Shown piece after piece: positions 32,308 through 32,330 of a DNA stretch of 32,330 nucleotides. The notes below the pieces were generated by a model. That model was not told where the DNA came from, searched no databases, and saw only the letters and a list, made by a program, of their open reading frames with translations. The position numbers and the translations under genes were made by a program. Source of the stretch: Lentisphaerota bacterium (GTDB lineage: Bacteria > Verrucomicrobiota > Kiritimatiellia > UBA8416 > JABMPJ01); NCBI GenBank assembly GCA_013203785.1, contig JABMPJ010000170.1, forward strand, positions 1 through 32,330, given 5' to 3'. The number at the start of each line of letters is the position of its first letter. The stretch's first letter is position 1.

Positions 32308-32330
32308 AATATCCAACAAGGAATATCCAA
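32308..32330. repeat. period-7 repeat cut by the right edge
   Basis: AATATCCAA occurs at 32308-32316 and 32322-32330, separated so that the phase is 7 (AATATCC, AACAAGG, AATATCC, AA). The array continues beyond the window. It lies about 80 bp upstream of hemE and is another short-period intergenic repeat like the octamers around hemG. Confidence 0.5.

Overview
The window is GC-rich bacterial DNA (roughly 60% by eye) with short operons, strong purine-rich ribosome binding sites and several ATGA or GTGA start/stop overlaps. The gene mix suggests a member of the PVC superphylum (Lentisphaerota, Kiritimatiellota or Verrucomicrobiota). It includes Gfo/Idh/MocA and ThuA proteins, phytanoyl-CoA-dioxygenase-like (PhyH) enzymes, a URO-D-like protein, xylose-isomerase-like TIM barrels, GntR regulators with LacI-type sensors, AraC regulators, a GH116 glycosidase and a very large secreted protein. 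This placement is an inference from gene content; no rRNA or other marker is present. The oxygen-dependent HemG, the Fe(II)/2-oxoglutarate oxygenases and the methionine sulfoxide reductases point to an organism that meets oxygen.

Layout. 1-625 holds no convincing complete gene: a possible transposase tail, direct repeats and a 41-bp perfect palindrome. 626-3461 is a thuA-gfo pair on the minus strand with a divergent AraC regulator. 3521-6845 is topB overlapping a PhyH dioxygenase on the minus strand. 7057-13705 looks like a redox or stress island: nitroreductase, secreted nuclease with a helix-hairpin-helix tail, ECF sigma factor overlapping a six-helix NrsF-like anti-sigma factor, a convergent msrAB-msrA pair, an MtfA-like peptidase, a DUF2237 protein and a ChrR-like cupin. 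13754-16758 is an AraC regulator divergent from a PhyH/URO-D-like pair. 16798-18152 is a TIM-barrel sugar isomerase behind a strikingly shortened AraA-like protein. 18153-18500 is a gap with short repeats and palindromes. 18501-27330 is a glycan module: GH116 enzyme, a 1225-residue secreted protein of unknown family and two divergent GntR/LacI-type regulators that share a promoter region. 27354-28478 is a secreted protein built from two near-identical discoidin-like repeats. 28758-32225 is the late haem pathway, transcribed hemE-hemH-hemG on the minus strand.

How the parts may work together. The sigma/anti-sigma pair sits next to methionine sulfoxide repair genes, as expected for a redox-sensing regulon. 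The two AraC proteins and two GntR proteins each lie beside sugar or small-molecule genes they probably control. The most unusual items are the doubly deleted AraA-like protein, the 1225-residue secreted protein with its GH116 and paired regulators, the ATGA-coupled PhyH/URO-D pair, and the period-8 octamer arrays in both spacers flanking hemG.
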